Positions 6,675 to 6,709 of a stretch of DNA of 6,709 nucleotides are shown here, one piece after another (the first letter of the stretch is position 1; every line of letters starts with the position of its first letter). The notes below the pieces were generated by a model. That model searched no databases. It was not told where the DNA came from and saw nothing but the letters and a program-made list of their open reading frames with translations. The translations under genes were made by a program, and so were the position numbers. This stretch comes from Bacteroidia bacterium (lineage in GTDB: Bacteria; Bacteroidota; Bacteroidia; NS11-12g; UBA955): NCBI GenBank assembly GCA_020848595.1, contig JADLHV010000154.1, positions 1 to 6,709 of the forward strand. Reading direction: 5' to 3'.

Positions 6675-6709
6675 TAGAAATGCCTATATGGATTACTTTG
6701 CATATACTC

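Noticed and set aside
6461..6703. Minus-strand open frame of 80 codons overlapping the start of the 172-residue gene
   Set aside because: It is in a different frame from the better-supported exported protein, its product is low-complexity polar sequence without a domain pattern, and most of it lies in the AT-rich leader. A frameshifted N-terminal extension was considered, but the 172-residue frame has its own complete signal peptide.
6592..6709. Possible Bacteroidota promoter (-33 TTTG / -7 TAnnTTTG) for the minus-strand operon
   Set aside because: AT-rich matches exist, but no pair with acceptable spacing and sequence could be found by eye, so no promoter is claimed.

Overview
The window looks like chromosomal DNA from a low-GC member of the Bacteroidota. 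Three things point there. The long minus-strand gene encodes a secreted protein with a C-terminal sorting domain of the type IX secretion system (T9SS), which is essentially restricted to that phylum. Start codons lack clear Shine-Dalgarno sequences and sit in A-rich leaders. The Nif3 protein is the long form ending in a 'TNPIQYF'-like tail typical of the group. I cannot name a genus.

Left half, plus strand (1-3103): three tightly packed genes. The first is the 3' part of a Nif3-like dinuclear-metal protein, cut by the window edge. Three bases later comes a coiled-coil C4 zinc-ribbon protein, a gene pair I recall as recurrent in bacteria. Ten bases after that begins an exported TPR protein of about 507 residues. 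Its middle carries a G-F...L..GF.GD...GL pattern that recalls eukaryotic TTC39/IML2 proteins. A 12-bp hairpin with a GUAA loop and nine Ts, an intrinsic-terminator shape, lies exactly over the part of this gene that encodes its signal peptide. The Nif3/zinc-ribbon transcript may therefore end inside, or be attenuated at, the start of the TPR gene.

Convergent junction (3104-3189): 86 bases without a gene, holding a compound inverted repeat that is probably a terminator for the TPR gene.

Right half, minus strand (6591 down to 3190): two genes 21 bases apart, probably one operon. The upstream gene encodes a small exported protein of 172 residues that I do not recognise; it is visibly richer in G+C than its neighbours. 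The downstream gene encodes a 953-residue modular surface or secreted protein: signal peptide, N-terminal beta-rich domain, Ig-like stretches, a ConA/SPRY-like lectin-fold module, a PKD-like module, an FnIII-like module and a T9SS type A sorting domain. The upstream leader (6592-6709) holds a hairpin but no promoter I can support.

Most of the window is ordinary core and surface-protein content. The items most worth a second look are the terminator-over-signal-peptide arrangement, the TTC39/IML2-like motif in a bacterial exported TPR protein, and the unrecognised 172-residue partner of the T9SS protein. I see no CRISPR array, tRNA, rRNA, insertion sequence or prophage gene.
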